Assembly (NCBI GenBank): GCA_947331495.1 | Contig: CAMZOI010000001.1 | Coordinates: 1,984,001-2,048,000 of the forward strand | Length of the DNA: 64,000 nucleotides | Reading direction: 5' to 3' | Origin: Erythrobacteraceae bacterium Alg239-R51 | GTDB taxonomy: Bacteria > Pseudomonadota > Alphaproteobacteria > Sphingomonadales > Sphingomonadaceae | Shown: in pieces, positions 46,246 through 55,156 of the stretch | How the letters are laid out: each line of letters begins with the position of its first letter | How positions within the stretch are numbered: position 1 is the stretch's first letter | Program-made: the position numbers and the translations under genes | The notes under the pieces: generated by a model | Database searches by the model: none | The model's input: the letters and a program-made list of their open reading frames with translations, nothing else | Told to the model about the DNA's origin: nothing

Positions 46246-46329
46246 ACTGGGCTTGTCGAAGCCCCGTTTCTTCTTCTAGCTCTGCTTCTAAAGTGAAGAA
46301 CGTCCCTGCGACAAGCTCAGGGCGAACGG
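46246..46329. repeat. Dispersed repeat pair between plsY and murI
   Basis: A half copy (CTGGGCTTGTCGAAGCCCCG, 46246-46265) and an inverted copy (46301-46329, CGTCCCTGCGACAAGCTCAG then GGCGAACGG) share GCTTGTCG/CGACAAGC and could pair. The second ends in GGAAGG used as the murI Shine-Dalgarno. Same family as 52724-52751. Confidence 0.65.
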
Positions 46330-46339
46330 AAGGTCCGAT

Positions 46340-47134
46340 TTGAACGCTTCGTCCCCCGTCCTGCTGTTCGATTCCGGCGTCGGCGGGCTCACCGTTCTGG
46401 CCGAATTACGACGGCAATTGCCGCAAGCGCCGGTGATCTACGCCGCCGACATAGCCGGCCTGCCTTATGGAACCAAGACCGAAGCCGAAGTGGCCGCGCG
46501 GGTTGCCGGTCTGCTTGGACGGATGGCGGAGCGCTATCATCCGCGGCTCATCTGTATCGCGTGCAACACTGCCTCCACCATTGCGCTCGGCATGGCGCGC
46601 GACGTGCTGGAAATTCCGATTGTCGGAACGGTACCTGCGATCAAACCCGCTGCCGCGCGGACCGAAACGGATGTTATCGGTCTGCTCGGGACCGAGGGAA
46701 CGGTAAGACAGGTCTATGTCGACGATCTCGAAAGCAAATTCGCCAAGGGAAAACGATTGTTGCGGCATGGCGCCAATGGGCTGGTTCTGCTTGCAGAAGC
46801 AAAACTACGCGGGGAAAGCGTCAGTGTCGACGACGTGGCGGAAGAAGCGAAAGGCCTCGTTCTTCAGGCCCATGGCAGCGAGATCGATACCATCGTTCTG
46901 GCCTGTACGCATTTTCCGCTGTTGGAAGATGAACTGCGCGAAGCGTTCGGGCAGGACATGCAATTTGTCCACGGCGCGCGCGGTATTGCACGGCGTATCG
47001 TCAATCTTACAGAAGGTCAGGAATTCCGCCGGAGCGAACCTGACTTCGCCGTGACCACCGGCGATCCCGACGATTTCGAGAAACTATCGGATGCTTTCAC
47101 CCGTCACGACATCCGGGACCTGCGCGCCTTCTGA
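46340..47134 (+). CDS. murI: Glutamate racemase
   Basis: A 264-aa racemase that makes D-glutamate for peptidoglycan. It opens [20 protein letters not shown], with the two catalytic Cys in [14 protein letters not shown] and [16 protein letters not shown] start at 46340 with GGAAGG six bases upstream, provided by the repeat. hemA follows 112 bases downstream in the same direction. Confidence 0.94.
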   Translation: MNASSPVLLFDSGVGGLTVLAELRRQLPQAPVIYAADIAGLPYGTKTEAEVAARVAGLLGRMAERYHPRLICIACNTASTIALGMARDVLEIPIVGTVPAIKPAAARTETDVIGLLGTEGTVRQVYVDDLESKFAKGKRLLRHGANGLVLLAEAKLRGESVSVDDVAEEAKGLVLQAHGSEIDTIVLACTHFPLLEDELREAFGQDMQFVHGARGIARRIVNLTEGQEFRRSEPDFAVTTGDPDDFEKLSDAFTRHDIRDLRAF

Positions 47135-47246
47135 CCCTTGCGAATCGTTCGCAAAGATCGCGGTGGAGAATTCAGGCAAAGCTGCCTATGTGACACAGCA
47201 TTCGAGGCCGCGGACGGGCGGCGCAGAAAACGAGCGACAGGACGCC

Positions 47247-48467
47247 GTGAATTACGACCAGATCTTCGACGAAGCGATCGACCGGCTTCATTCGGAAGGC
47301 CGCTACCGCGTCTTCATCGATATCTTGCGCAACAAGGGCGCCTATCCCAATGCGCGCTGCTTTGCCGGGCATAACGGCCCCAAGCCGGTAACCGTATGGT
47401 GTTCCAACGATTACCTCGCGATGGGCCAGCATCCCAAGGTCATCGCCGCCATGGAAGAGGCCTTGCATGATGTCGGCGCGGGGTCCGGGGGCACGCGCAA
47501 CATCGGCGGCAACACGCATTACCACGTCCAGCTCGAAGGCGAACTGGCCGACCTTCACGGCAAGCAAGGCGCGCTGCTGTTCACCAGCGGCTATGTCTCC
47601 AACGATGCGACGCTCTCGACATTGGCGAGGTTGCTGCCCGGCTGTGTAATCTTCTCCGACGAGTTGAACCACGCCAGCATGATTGCCGGGATCCGCAATT
47701 CCGGCTGCGAGAAGCGCGTCTTCCGCCACAACGACCTTGCCCATCTCGAAGAATTGCTGGCGGCGGAAGATCCTGAAACGCCCAAGCTGATCGCGTTTGA
47801 AAGCGTCTATTCGATGGACGGCGACGTTGCCCCGATCCACGCGATATGCGATCTTGCCGATGAATATAATGCGCTGACCTATATCGACGAGGTGCACGCG
47901 GTTGGCATGTATGGACCGCGTGGCGGGGGCATTACCGAACGGGACGAGGCCGCCCACCGGATCGACATCATCGAAGGCACGCTGGGCAAGGCGTTCGGCG
48001 TGATGGGCGGTTATGTCGCGGCGGACAGCAAGATCATCGACTGCATCCGGTCCTATGCGCCCGGGTTCATCTTTACCACTTCGCTCAGCCCCGCGCTGGT
48101 CGCTGGGGTACTGGCAGCGGTGCGGCACCTGAAGAGTTCGAACGCGGAACGCGAGGGTCAACAGGCCGCGGCCGAACTTCTCAAGACCAGGATGCGCGAG
48201 GCGGGCCTTCCGGTTATGGACAGCGTCACCCATATCGTGCCGCTGATGGTCGGCGATCCGGTTCGTGCGAAGAAGATCAGCGACATCCTGCTCGCCGAAT
48301 ACGGCGTCTATGTGCAGCCGATTAATTTCCCCACCGTCCCGCGCGGGACCGAGCGGCTGCGCTTCACCCCCGGCCCGGCGCATACGCCCGCGATGATGGA
48401 AGATCTCGTCGGCGCGTTGGTGGAAATCTGGGACCGGCTTGAACTGGACCTGCGCAAGGCCGCCTGA
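47247..48467 (+). CDS. hemA: 5-aminolevulinate synthase
   Basis: A 406-aa PLP enzyme that condenses glycine and succinyl-CoA, the first heme step in alphaproteobacteria (Shemin route). Motifs: [40 protein letters not shown] and the PLP Lys in [22 protein letters not shown] start at 47247 ([20 protein letters not shown]) with AGGA upstream; the open frame extends further back without family similarity. Length is normal. Confidence 0.95.
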   Translation: MNYDQIFDEAIDRLHSEGRYRVFIDILRNKGAYPNARCFAGHNGPKPVTVWCSNDYLAMGQHPKVIAAMEEALHDVGAGSGGTRNIGGNTHYHVQLEGELADLHGKQGALLFTSGYVSNDATLSTLARLLPGCVIFSDELNHASMIAGIRNSGCEKRVFRHNDLAHLEELLAAEDPETPKLIAFESVYSMDGDVAPIHAICDLADEYNALTYIDEVHAVGMYGPRGGGITERDEAAHRIDIIEGTLGKAFGVMGGYVAADSKIIDCIRSYAPGFIFTTSLSPALVAGVLAAVRHLKSSNAEREGQQAAAELLKTRMREAGLPVMDSVTHIVPLMVGDPVRAKKISDILLAEYGVYVQPINFPTVPRGTERLRFTPGPAHTPAMMEDLVGALVEIWDRLELDLRKAA

Positions 48468-48520
48468 AACCGGGTGCACTGACTGTTCGTTTGTGGCATG
48501 TTCCGCTCGAGGAGATGGAC

Positions 48521-49378
48521 ATGGCAACGGCCTTCGACCGGACAGAACTGGACACGGGAACGCTCGACATCCGACCGATGACGCCCGCGATAGGCGCGGA
48601 GATTTTCGGCGTCGATCTGGGCGCGAATAATATCGAGACCCGTATTGCCGAAATGCGTGCCGCGCTGTTGAAATACGGGGTCATCTTCTTCCGCGAGCAG
48701 GATATTACCACCGCCCAGCACATCGCCTTCGCGCGTCATTTCGGCGAACTCGAGATCCATCCCGCCACGCCGACCGACCAGCCCGACCCGGAAGTCCTGC
48801 GGATCGAGCATGGACCGAAAAGCCGCGGGCAGGAAAATGCCTGGCATTCGGACGTGACCTGGCGCGAGCGACCCTCGCTTGGCTCGATCCTCTTGGCGCG
48901 CCATGTGCCCGAAGTCGGTGGCGATACGCTGTTCGCTAATATGCATCTCGCCTATGAGCGACTGTCCGAACAGATGCAGCGCTGGTGCGAAGGACTGACC
49001 GCCGTGCACGACATTGCCCGTGTCTTCGCGCGCCGGCTGGGCAAGCGGCCAGAGGACCTACACGAACAGTATCCGCCAATGCGCCACCCGGTCATCCGGA
49101 CGCATCCCGAAACGGGCGAGCGGGCGATCTATGTCAACACGGCCTTCACCAGTCATGTCGAGGGACTGAGCGAGAGCGAGAGCCGCTGGCTGCTCGATCA
49201 TCTGTTCGCCACTGCCCGCGATGCGGAAATCCAGTGCCGGTTCCGCTGGCGCGAAGGGTCGATGGCATTCTGGGACAACCGCGTCTGTCAGCATTTTGCC
49301 GCGAGCGACTATTTCCCGGCCCGCCGCGTGATGGAACGGGTGACGATCGCGGGCGACAGGCCGTTCTACACGCCTTGA
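48521..49378 (+). CDS. TauD/TfdA-family Fe(II)/2-oxoglutarate dioxygenase
   Basis: A 285-aa dioxygenase of the taurine dioxygenase family. Iron ligands: HSDVTW gives His-x-Asp, and the second His lies near the C-terminus (DNRVCQHFAASDYF). The 2-oxoglutarate Arg is the usual Arg in the RRVMERVTIAGDRPF segment. ATG at 48521 with GAGGAG six bases upstream; an earlier Met has no SD. Substrate unknown: taurine and aryl-oxyacetate are the classic ones, with no transport genes nearby. Confidence 0.88.
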   Translation: MATAFDRTELDTGTLDIRPMTPAIGAEIFGVDLGANNIETRIAEMRAALLKYGVIFFREQDITTAQHIAFARHFGELEIHPATPTDQPDPEVLRIEHGPKSRGQENAWHSDVTWRERPSLGSILLARHVPEVGGDTLFANMHLAYERLSEQMQRWCEGLTAVHDIARVFARRLGKRPEDLHEQYPPMRHPVIRTHPETGERAIYVNTAFTSHVEGLSESESRWLLDHLFATARDAEIQCRFRWREGSMAFWDNRVCQHFAASDYFPARRVMERVTIAGDRPFYTP

Positions 49379-49431
49379 AGGGTTGGCGCATCGCAACTGG
49401 ACTGCGTCGGAATTCGGCCTAGATAGCCGCA

Positions 49432-50661
49432 ATGAACGGCAGTCGGGACAATCCGCGGGACAGCCGCGAACGAGCGCCCATGGCGGCGTTTGCCGCACTG
49501 GTGCTGGCGCCGTTCCTGCTTCTTGCAATGTTCGGACAATCGGGCGGCTCGGTCAGCGCTCCGTCGCCCGATCCGGTGCGCGCGCCGATGCCGCCCGAAG
49601 CTATTGCCGATCTGCCCGCAACGGCGGAAGAAACCGTCGTGCTGTCAGGCCTCGCGCCTGACGATGCCCGCGCGCGCAACGCGCTGGTCGAGCTGGCGGC
49701 GGCGGGGCCGGGCACGCCGCGTCCCTTCGAACCGGGCGGCAATAGGACCGATCGCATGCGCGCCCGCGAGTGTCTGGCACTTGCCGGTATGGCCGAGGCG
49801 GGCGGTGGCGGCGGGGACCAGCGCGCGGTGATGCAGGTCATCCTCAACCGCGTGCGTCATCCGGCCTTTGCGAACACCGTGTGCGGCGTTGTTTTCGAAG
49901 GGTCGCAGCGCCCGACAGGTTGCCAGTTCAGCTTCACCTGCGACGGGTCGCTGGCGCGGCGCTATTCGGGCGCTGCGTGGGATGCGTCGCGACGCAGGGC
50001 GGACGAAATGCTCGGCGGCGCGACCTACGCGCCGGTCGGCAATGCGACCCATTTCCACGCCGATTACGTCTATCCTTGGTGGAGCGACCGGCTCGACAAG
50101 GTGGCGAAGGTGGGACCGCATATCTTTTTTCGCTGGCGGGGTTTCTGGGGTCGCGAGCAAGCGCTGTCCGCCCGGTATTCGGGCGGCGAGCCGAACCCCC
50201 TGGCACTGCGCGAAACTGCCGTGGCCGTGGCGCAAGCCAATCCGCTTCCCACGCTGCTGCAGAGCGGCGAGGCAGTGCGCAGCATCGTGGCGCCACCCGC
50301 TCCGGCGCAGCTATCGTCTGCCGGCCCGGGAGCCGCATCGCGCACGCCCGCCGCACGCCGTCCGGCACCCGGCTCCCCCGTTCCCGGCGTGCATTTCGTC
50401 CGCGTCTCGGCCGCCGACGCCCCGGAGGCGCTCGTCGAACGGGCGCGCGCCCTGTGCCCCGGCGATCGCTATTGCCAGGTCTATGGCTGGACGCAAGAGG
50501 CGGCAATTCCTACCCAATTGCCGCTGTCGGGCGAAGCGCGCCATGCCCTGCGCTTCAGCTTCCTGCCCTCCCGCCAGGGCAATGCCGAAACGGTCTATTT
50601 CGACTGCCGGCTGTTCCCTTCGCCTGGCAGCGGACGCTGTCTTCCGCGCGCGAGGCCGTAG
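49432..50661 (+). CDS. SleB-type cell-wall hydrolase (exported)
   Basis: A 409-aa protein with an N-terminal membrane helix (AAFAALVLAPFLLLAMFGQS). The Hydrolase_2/SleB domain lies at about residues 105-230: RECLALAGMAEAG, DQRAVMQVILNRVRHPAFAN, GCQFSFTCDGSLARRYSGAA and NATHFHADYVYPWW. SleB-type enzymes cleave peptidoglycan glycan strands; in Gram-negatives they act in wall remodelling. The C-terminal third is Ala/Pro-rich and divergent. It stands alone, 53 bases after the dioxygenase. Confidence 0.85.
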   Translation: MNGSRDNPRDSRERAPMAAFAALVLAPFLLLAMFGQSGGSVSAPSPDPVRAPMPPEAIADLPATAEETVVLSGLAPDDARARNALVELAAAGPGTPRPFEPGGNRTDRMRARECLALAGMAEAGGGGGDQRAVMQVILNRVRHPAFANTVCGVVFEGSQRPTGCQFSFTCDGSLARRYSGAAWDASRRRADEMLGGATYAPVGNATHFHADYVYPWWSDRLDKVAKVGPHIFFRWRGFWGREQALSARYSGGEPNPLALRETAVAVAQANPLPTLLQSGEAVRSIVAPPAPAQLSSAGPGAASRTPAARRPAPGSPVPGVHFVRVSAADAPEALVERARALCPGDRYCQVYGWTQEAAIPTQLPLSGEARHALRFSFLPSRQGNAETVYFDCRLFPSPGSGRCLPRARP

Positions 50662-50721
50662 CGGATTTTGCAGCCACGCCCTGGCACGCTAAGCCGGGCG
50701 AGGACTGGCAGGAGAACACGG

Positions 50722-51417
50722 ATGAGCGGCGATACGGACATGACGTATGACGAAGTGGTGCGCGGACGACGCAGCATACGCGGCTATCTCGACAAGCCGG
50801 TGCCACGCGACGTGATCGAGGAGGTGCTCGCGCTCGCCATGCGCTCCCCATCCTCGATGAACACGCAGCCCTGGCATTTCCATGTCATTACCGGCGAGCC
50901 GCTCGACCGGATCAGGCGCGGGAACACCGAACGCATCCTGGCCGGAGAACCCGACAGCCGCGAGTTCCGCCGCGGCCAGCCCTTCGCGGGCGTCCACCGC
51001 GAACGGCAGATCGGCGTCGCCAAGCAATTGTTCGGCGCCATGGGCATCGAGCGCGACGACAAGGATAGGCGCCAGGACTGGGTCCTGCGCGGCTTCCGCC
51101 AGTTCGATGCGCCGGTCTGCGTGATCGTCGCCTATGACCGCGAACTGGCAGACAGCGACGATACCGCCTTCGATTGCGGGGCGGTCACCACCTGCCTCGT
51201 CAACGCCGCGTGGAGCCGGGGGCTTGGCTGCGTGATCAACTCGCAAGGCATCATGCAGAGCCCGGTGGTCCGCGAACATGCCGGCATTCCCGACGACCAG
51301 ATCATCATGAAGGCCGTCGCGATGGGCTGGCCCGACGAGACTTTCCCCGCAAACGCCGTCGTTTCCGAACGGAAAGAGGTTTCGCAGGCGGCGCGCTTCG
51401 TGGGGTTTTCGGAGTAA
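50722..51417 (+). CDS. Nitroreductase-family protein
   Basis: A 231-aa FMN-dependent nitroreductase. Family signs: VRGRRSIRGYLDKPVPRDVI, the flavin-contact AMRSPSSMNTQPWHFHVITG, CGAVTTCLVNAAWSRGLGCV and AVAMGWPDETFPANAVVSER. SD AGGAG upstream of the ATG at 50722. The substrate is not set by sequence. Its 3' 113 bases overlap the end of the convergent HTH-protein gene. Confidence 0.9.
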   Translation: MSGDTDMTYDEVVRGRRSIRGYLDKPVPRDVIEEVLALAMRSPSSMNTQPWHFHVITGEPLDRIRRGNTERILAGEPDSREFRRGQPFAGVHRERQIGVAKQLFGAMGIERDDKDRRQDWVLRGFRQFDAPVCVIVAYDRELADSDDTAFDCGAVTTCLVNAAWSRGLGCVINSQGIMQSPVVREHAGIPDDQIIMKAVAMGWPDETFPANAVVSERKEVSQAARFVGFSE

Positions 51418-52615
51418 ATCCTATCTCGGGGCTCCGCCGGAAAGAAGCTCCGGTTTCGTCATTCGACGGGTGTTTTCCGGGCGCTGCGAAGTCTGCCTTT
51501 CCTCCATGCGGCGGATGGTTGGCCTTCCCGGTCGCGTCAGGGGAGGACGGGGTGTTGACACTTGTGACACAGTCCCGAGCCGGTTTTTCCAGTCCAGCCT
51601 GGGCCCCGCGACCTTCCCCCGCATCGCCTTCCGCCAGCACCCGGTCGAGCAGCGCCGCCCCTTCTTCGTGCCACCGGTCCCAGGCAGCTTCGGCGTCCGC
51701 CTCGGCTACGGCGACGACGGCGTTCTCGGCGTCCGCGGTCAAGTGCTCGCCGGCGTCCTCCCGTTCGTCCGCAAGCTTGTCGAGTGCATTTCCCATCATG
51801 TGGGCCGCGTAGCCGTTCCGCGTCGGCAGGGCTGCGCCTTCGGGAGCGGCAGGGTCCGATTCGGGCATCTGGCGAGCAGCTTCGGCCATGTCCTCCGGTA
51901 TCGTGTGCCCCAGCATGGCCGACAGCATGTGTTCGAATTCACCGGCCCGCGCCACGGCCTGCGGATTTTCCTCCGCCCGCCGGTCGAGCCGCGCCAGATG
52001 GGCGAACAGATAGCGCGCATCGTGCTTGCGCCAGGAGGCGACATGCTCGCCGCGCACCAGCACCGGTACTTCCACCCCATCTATCGCGCGCGTCGCCAGT
52101 TCCGCCTCGCCCCGCGCGCGGGCATGGACCATCGCAACCTCCCATGCGGCAGCAAAATCGGCATGCCGACGCCGCGCGCGATAGACCGTCTCGTGGCTCA
52201 CGCCGACCCGCGCCGCCGCCGCGCGGACATTGCCGTTCCCGGCGAGGCAATCGAGGAAGCGCACCCGCTGCTCCGGCCCGAACGCCCGGACACGGGCAAA
52301 AGGATCGCTGTCGCGCCCGCACTCATATCGCATCGGCTCGTCACCCGGCCGCCAGCCGGCAGGCCAGTTTTCCTTGCCCGGCGGCGGGCGTAGGGACACG
52401 CCATGCTGGGCAAGGTTGGCGTTGATTTCGGTATCGGAGGCAGGCTCCCCATCCCATCCCCGCCCCGCGGGCGACTTCAACCCGCGTGAAAGCCAGTCCT
52501 GCGTCGGGACGCTGTCTTGAACGGAACGATCGACGGTGGAATCGCCGGGGCAATCCGATACGCCATGCGTGTCGAAATCGGTGCGGGTCTGAATGCGGGC
52601 GTCGGTGGTGGACAT
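51305..52615 (-). CDS. HTH protein, terminase-small-subunit-like paralogue
   Basis: A 436-aa protein. The core (about residues 115-185) has QRVRFLDCLAGNGNVRAAAA, RVGVSHETVYRARRRHADFA and AWEVAMVHARARGEAELATR, matching the 19022-19717 product. The N-terminus is acidic and Pro-rich, and the C-terminal tail is basic (RRRLRGKSRRASPSRRPS). The last 113 bases overlap the nitroreductase gene in convergent orientation, so the tail is antisense to it. Function unknown; a role in DNA packaging or binding is inferred. Confidence 0.6.
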   Translation of the reverse strand: MSTTDARIQTRTDFDTHGVSDCPGDSTVDRSVQDSVPTQDWLSRGLKSPAGRGWDGEPASDTEINANLAQHGVSLRPPPGKENWPAGWRPGDEPMRYECGRDSDPFARVRAFGPEQRVRFLDCLAGNGNVRAAAARVGVSHETVYRARRRHADFAAAWEVAMVHARARGEAELATRAIDGVEVPVLVRGEHVASWRKHDARYLFAHLARLDRRAEENPQAVARAGEFEHMLSAMLGHTIPEDMAEAARQMPESDPAAPEGAALPTRNGYAAHMMGNALDKLADEREDAGEHLTADAENAVVAVAEADAEAAWDRWHEEGAALLDRVLAEGDAGEGRGAQAGLEKPARDCVTSVNTPSSPDATGKANHPPHGGKADFAAPGKHPSNDETGASFRRSPEIGFTPKTPRSAPPAKPLSVRKRRRLRGKSRRASPSRRPS

Positions 52616-52723
52616 GATCCGGATCTCCTCAAGGACAAACGAATCGCACCATCTATGTCATGACGGGGGCTGTAGGACAGGGGTTTTGGTAGGCGGGCAT
52701 TCGCATGACCCTATTCCACCCAT

Positions 52724-52751
52724 CCGTTCGTCCTGAGCTTGTCGAAGGACG
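52724..52751. repeat. Dispersed repeat, left boundary of the GIY-YIG cassette
   Basis: CCGTTCGTCCTGAGCTTGTC then GAAGGACG. Internally CGTCCT (52729-52734) and AGGACG (52746-52751) can form a hairpin with an 11-base loop. Its reverse complement resembles 53078-53121. Confidence 0.75.
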
Positions 52752-52765
52752 CTGGCACCCTAGCG

Positions 52766-53053
52766 TCAATAACTCTGCCGATTTCGCGCAAGCACGGAAA
52801 TCCGCTGCCAGTCGCCGGTAATCAACGCCTCCTTCTTAGCCCTGCTCCACCCCTTGATCTGTCGCTCTGCCGCCAGAGCTTCGTCGCGCGAAGGGAATGT
52901 CTCCGACCATACCAGTTCGACTGGCCTGCGCCGCGCCGTGTAACCACCGAGCGAACCTGCCTGATGATACGCCATCCGCTGATCGAGGTCGTCGGTGTGA
53001 CCGGCGTAGTACGAGCCATCGGAACAGCGCAGGAGATAGGCGTAGAAATCCAT
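52766..53053 (-). CDS. GIY-YIG nuclease-family protein
   Basis: A 95-aa single-domain protein. The GIY-YIG core is clear: YAYLLRCSDGSYYAGHTDDL (the GIY and YIG strands), DQRMAYHQAG with catalytic Arg, and the AAERQIKGWSRAKKEALITG helix with the family Glu. It belongs to the small UvrC-N-like group (UPF0213). Activity has been shown for few members. It is flanked by inverted repeat copies, so it could be a selfish or repeat-processing nuclease; that is inference. Confidence 0.85.
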   Translation of the reverse strand: MDFYAYLLRCSDGSYYAGHTDDLDQRMAYHQAGSLGGYTARRRPVELVWSETFPSRDEALAAERQIKGWSRAKKEALITGDWQRISVLARNRQSY

Positions 53054-53077
53054 CGCTTCGTGGCTAGCGGACCGCCG

Positions 53078-53121
53078 CGTCCTTCGCCCTTCGACTAGCT
53101 CAGGAGGCTCAGGACGAACGG
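53078..53121. repeat. Dispersed repeat, right boundary of the GIY-YIG cassette
   Basis: CGTCCTTCGCCCTTCGACTA then GCTCAGGAGGCTCAGGACGA and ACGG. It is the reverse-complement form of the left copy with short internal duplications (CTTCG and GGCTCAGG). Confidence 0.7.
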
Positions 53122-53209
53122 AGATGGATGAAAGTTCAAGGCATGTCCGGTTAGGGGTGGTAAGCGGACATTAGCAAAAAGTTTGGCAGATGTCGGATAT
53201 CAGGACCGG

Positions 53210-53668
53210 ATGACAATCGAAGGCCAAAGAATCTACCCCGGCGAAATGGCCTCACCCGAGCAAATCGTTCAACTAGCCAACGAATATCGGCTTGCATCTG
53301 GTAAACTCGCTCAATGCGGGCGACGTGGCGAACCGCTTTCTCGCGCACCCCTTCGACTAGTCACCATTCATGCGATAGAACTTTACCTCAATGCATTTCT
53401 AATTGCTGCGGGTTACCCTTCAGCGGAAATCAGAGGTATGCAGCATAATCTCAACACTCGGACAGAGTTGGCGCTTGAAGCTAAATTACTTCTCAGAAAG
53501 CGAACAGTGCGACATTTGAAAACACTCTCCGAGAGGCGAGAATATTTACTCGCACGATATGATCCAACTGCATCGAAGACTTCGGAACTGAACCGATTGG
53601 AAGCGACATTGGCAGAGCTTGCAGAGAAAGTCCCGGGCTGGATCAAGTCTCGTCGTAGCAGAAGTTGA
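53210..53668 (+). CDS. HEPN-like protein, AT-richer than its neighbours
   Basis: A 152-aa helical protein. IHAIELYLNAFLIAAGYPSA followed by EIRGMQHNLNTR resembles the two-helix HEPN pattern (E-x-Y-L-x-A-F-L ... R-x3-H-x-L); the catalytic R-x4-6-H motif is not exact. Codon use and base composition are visibly more AT-rich than the flanks, suggesting transfer. ATG at 53210; a TTG nine codons earlier is possible. No partner MNT-type nucleotidyltransferase is nearby. Confidence 0.5.
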   Translation: MTIEGQRIYPGEMASPEQIVQLANEYRLASGKLAQCGRRGEPLSRAPLRLVTIHAIELYLNAFLIAAGYPSAEIRGMQHNLNTRTELALEAKLLLRKRTVRHLKTLSERREYLLARYDPTASKTSELNRLEATLAELAEKVPGWIKSRRSRS

Positions 53669-53722
53669 ACGTCCGCAACGGATCCCAGTCGGCCATCGCA
53701 TCTCCGGTCGGCCCGCCAACCT

Positions 53723-54940
53723 TTAGCGCAAGCTCACCACATTGTCCGCTGCCGGACGCACGCGGCTGCCGTCGTAGAGGCTGGCCATCGGCTCGTCGGA
53801 CACGGTGATGCGTTCCGCCGCGCCGAAGCCGTTGAAATCGGTCTTCATCGCCGCGCCGTATGCGCCGAGCATGCCGATCTCGATATAGTCGCCTGCCTGG
53901 ATATCCTCGGGCAGCGCGAAGGGACCGGGCATGTAATCGGCATCGTCGCAGGTCGGGCCGTAGAAGGAAAAGTCCATCTCCGGCTTGATGAGGTCGTCCT
54001 CCAGCGCGCGGACGGGGAATTTCCAGTCCACATGCGCGGCATCGAACAGCGCGCCGTATGCGCCGTCATTGATGTAGAGTTCATCGCCGCGGCGCTTTTC
54101 CACCTTCACGATCAGCGAGGAATATTCCGCACACAGCGCACGGCCCGGCTCGCACCACAATTCGGCATTGTAGGCGATCGGCAGATTGTAGAAATTCTGG
54201 TGAATGATCTGGAAGTAATCCTCCAGCGGGGGAGGTTCCATGCCCGGATAGACCGACGGGAACCCGCCGCCGACATCGACCATGTCGATCACCACGCTGG
54301 CCTCGCCGATCGCCACGCGCACCCGTTCGAGCGCCTGGACGTAGGCGAAGGGCGTCATCGCCTGGCTGCCGACATGGAAGCACACGCCGAGCCAGTCGGC
54401 ATATTGGCGGGCCTGCTGCAGCAATTGGGGCGCCTCGGTCAGGTCGCAGCCGAACTTGCTGGCGAGGCTGAGCGCGGCGTGCTCGCTCGACACGCGCAGG
54501 CGCACGCACAGGCGCAGATCCTGCGCCGGTTCGCCGTCCTCTCCGCGGCAGGCGGTGACGATCTTGGCAAGTTCCTCGGCGCTGTCGAGGCTGAAGGTCT
54601 TCACGCCGTGGGTGAAATAGGCCTCGCGGATCGCGCCCGGCGATTTGACCGGATGCATGAAGCACAGCGTGGCGTCCGGCAGGGTGGCGCGCACCAGCCG
54701 CACTTCGGCGATCGAGGCGACATCGTAATGCGTGACGCCGCTATCCCACAGGATCTGCAGCAGATCGGGCGAGGGATTGGCCTTCACCGCATAGAGCGAC
54801 TTGCCGGGAAACTTCTCGACGAAGAACCGGGCTGCGCGCGCCGCGGCATGCGGGCGGTTGAGAATGATCGGCTCGTCCGGTGCGAGAGCGCGGACTACGG
54901 CCTGCGCGTCGAGGAAACGAGCATCGGGAAAGGTGGGCAA
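53723..54940 (-). CDS. Type III PLP decarboxylase (ornithine/lysine/arginine type)
   Basis: A 405-aa alanine-racemase-fold decarboxylase. The PLP lysine is in KSLYAVKANPSPDLLQILWD, the glycine loop in MVDVGGGFPSVYPGMEPPPL, and the C-terminal active-site Cys in FYGPTCDDADYMPGPFALPE. These match the eukaryote-type ornithine decarboxylase group, here likely giving putrescine. The TTG at 54940 (MPTFPDARF) matches the family start; upstream extension has none. The enzyme supplies the diamine for the next two genes. Confidence 0.88.
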   Translation of the reverse strand: MPTFPDARFLDAQAVVRALAPDEPIILNRPHAAARAARFFVEKFPGKSLYAVKANPSPDLLQILWDSGVTHYDVASIAEVRLVRATLPDATLCFMHPVKSPGAIREAYFTHGVKTFSLDSAEELAKIVTACRGEDGEPAQDLRLCVRLRVSSEHAALSLASKFGCDLTEAPQLLQQARQYADWLGVCFHVGSQAMTPFAYVQALERVRVAIGEASVVIDMVDVGGGFPSVYPGMEPPPLEDYFQIIHQNFYNLPIAYNAELWCEPGRALCAEYSSLIVKVEKRRGDELYINDGAYGALFDAAHVDWKFPVRALEDDLIKPEMDFSFYGPTCDDADYMPGPFALPEDIQAGDYIEIGMLGAYGAAMKTDFNGFGAAERITVSDEPMASLYDGSRVRPAADNVVSLR

Positions 54941-55156
54941 TTCAAGGGACCCCCAAAACAGTTCAGTTTCAGACCACAACGATATCGGGGCTGCCTTGCG
55001 GTTCGAGTCCCGCCCTTTTTCAAGGGGCCTGGCAGCGGAGGCGCGCAAATAAGATACGCGCGCGAAAATGCAAGCGGTTTTGCCAGCTATCGTGTGGCCG
55101 CGTTCATTCAGATCAAAGCGCGAGCAGACCGCGCGTTCCGACCGCCGGTCCTGCCA

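Larger units (their letters stand above)
52724..53121. mobile_element. Putative GIY-YIG repeat-bracketed cassette
   Basis: The GIY-YIG gene (52766-53053) lies between inverted copies of the dispersed repeat, at 15 bases on the left and 24 on the right. No transposase or target-site duplication is seen. Mobility is inferred only from the arrangement. Confidence 0.4.

Noticed and set aside
54995-55025. tRNA 3'-end-like string (GGTTCGAGTCCCGCC) on the plus strand
   Set aside because: The T-stem does not pair and there is no acceptor, D or anticodon arm upstream. It lies in the decarboxylase upstream region and is probably chance.
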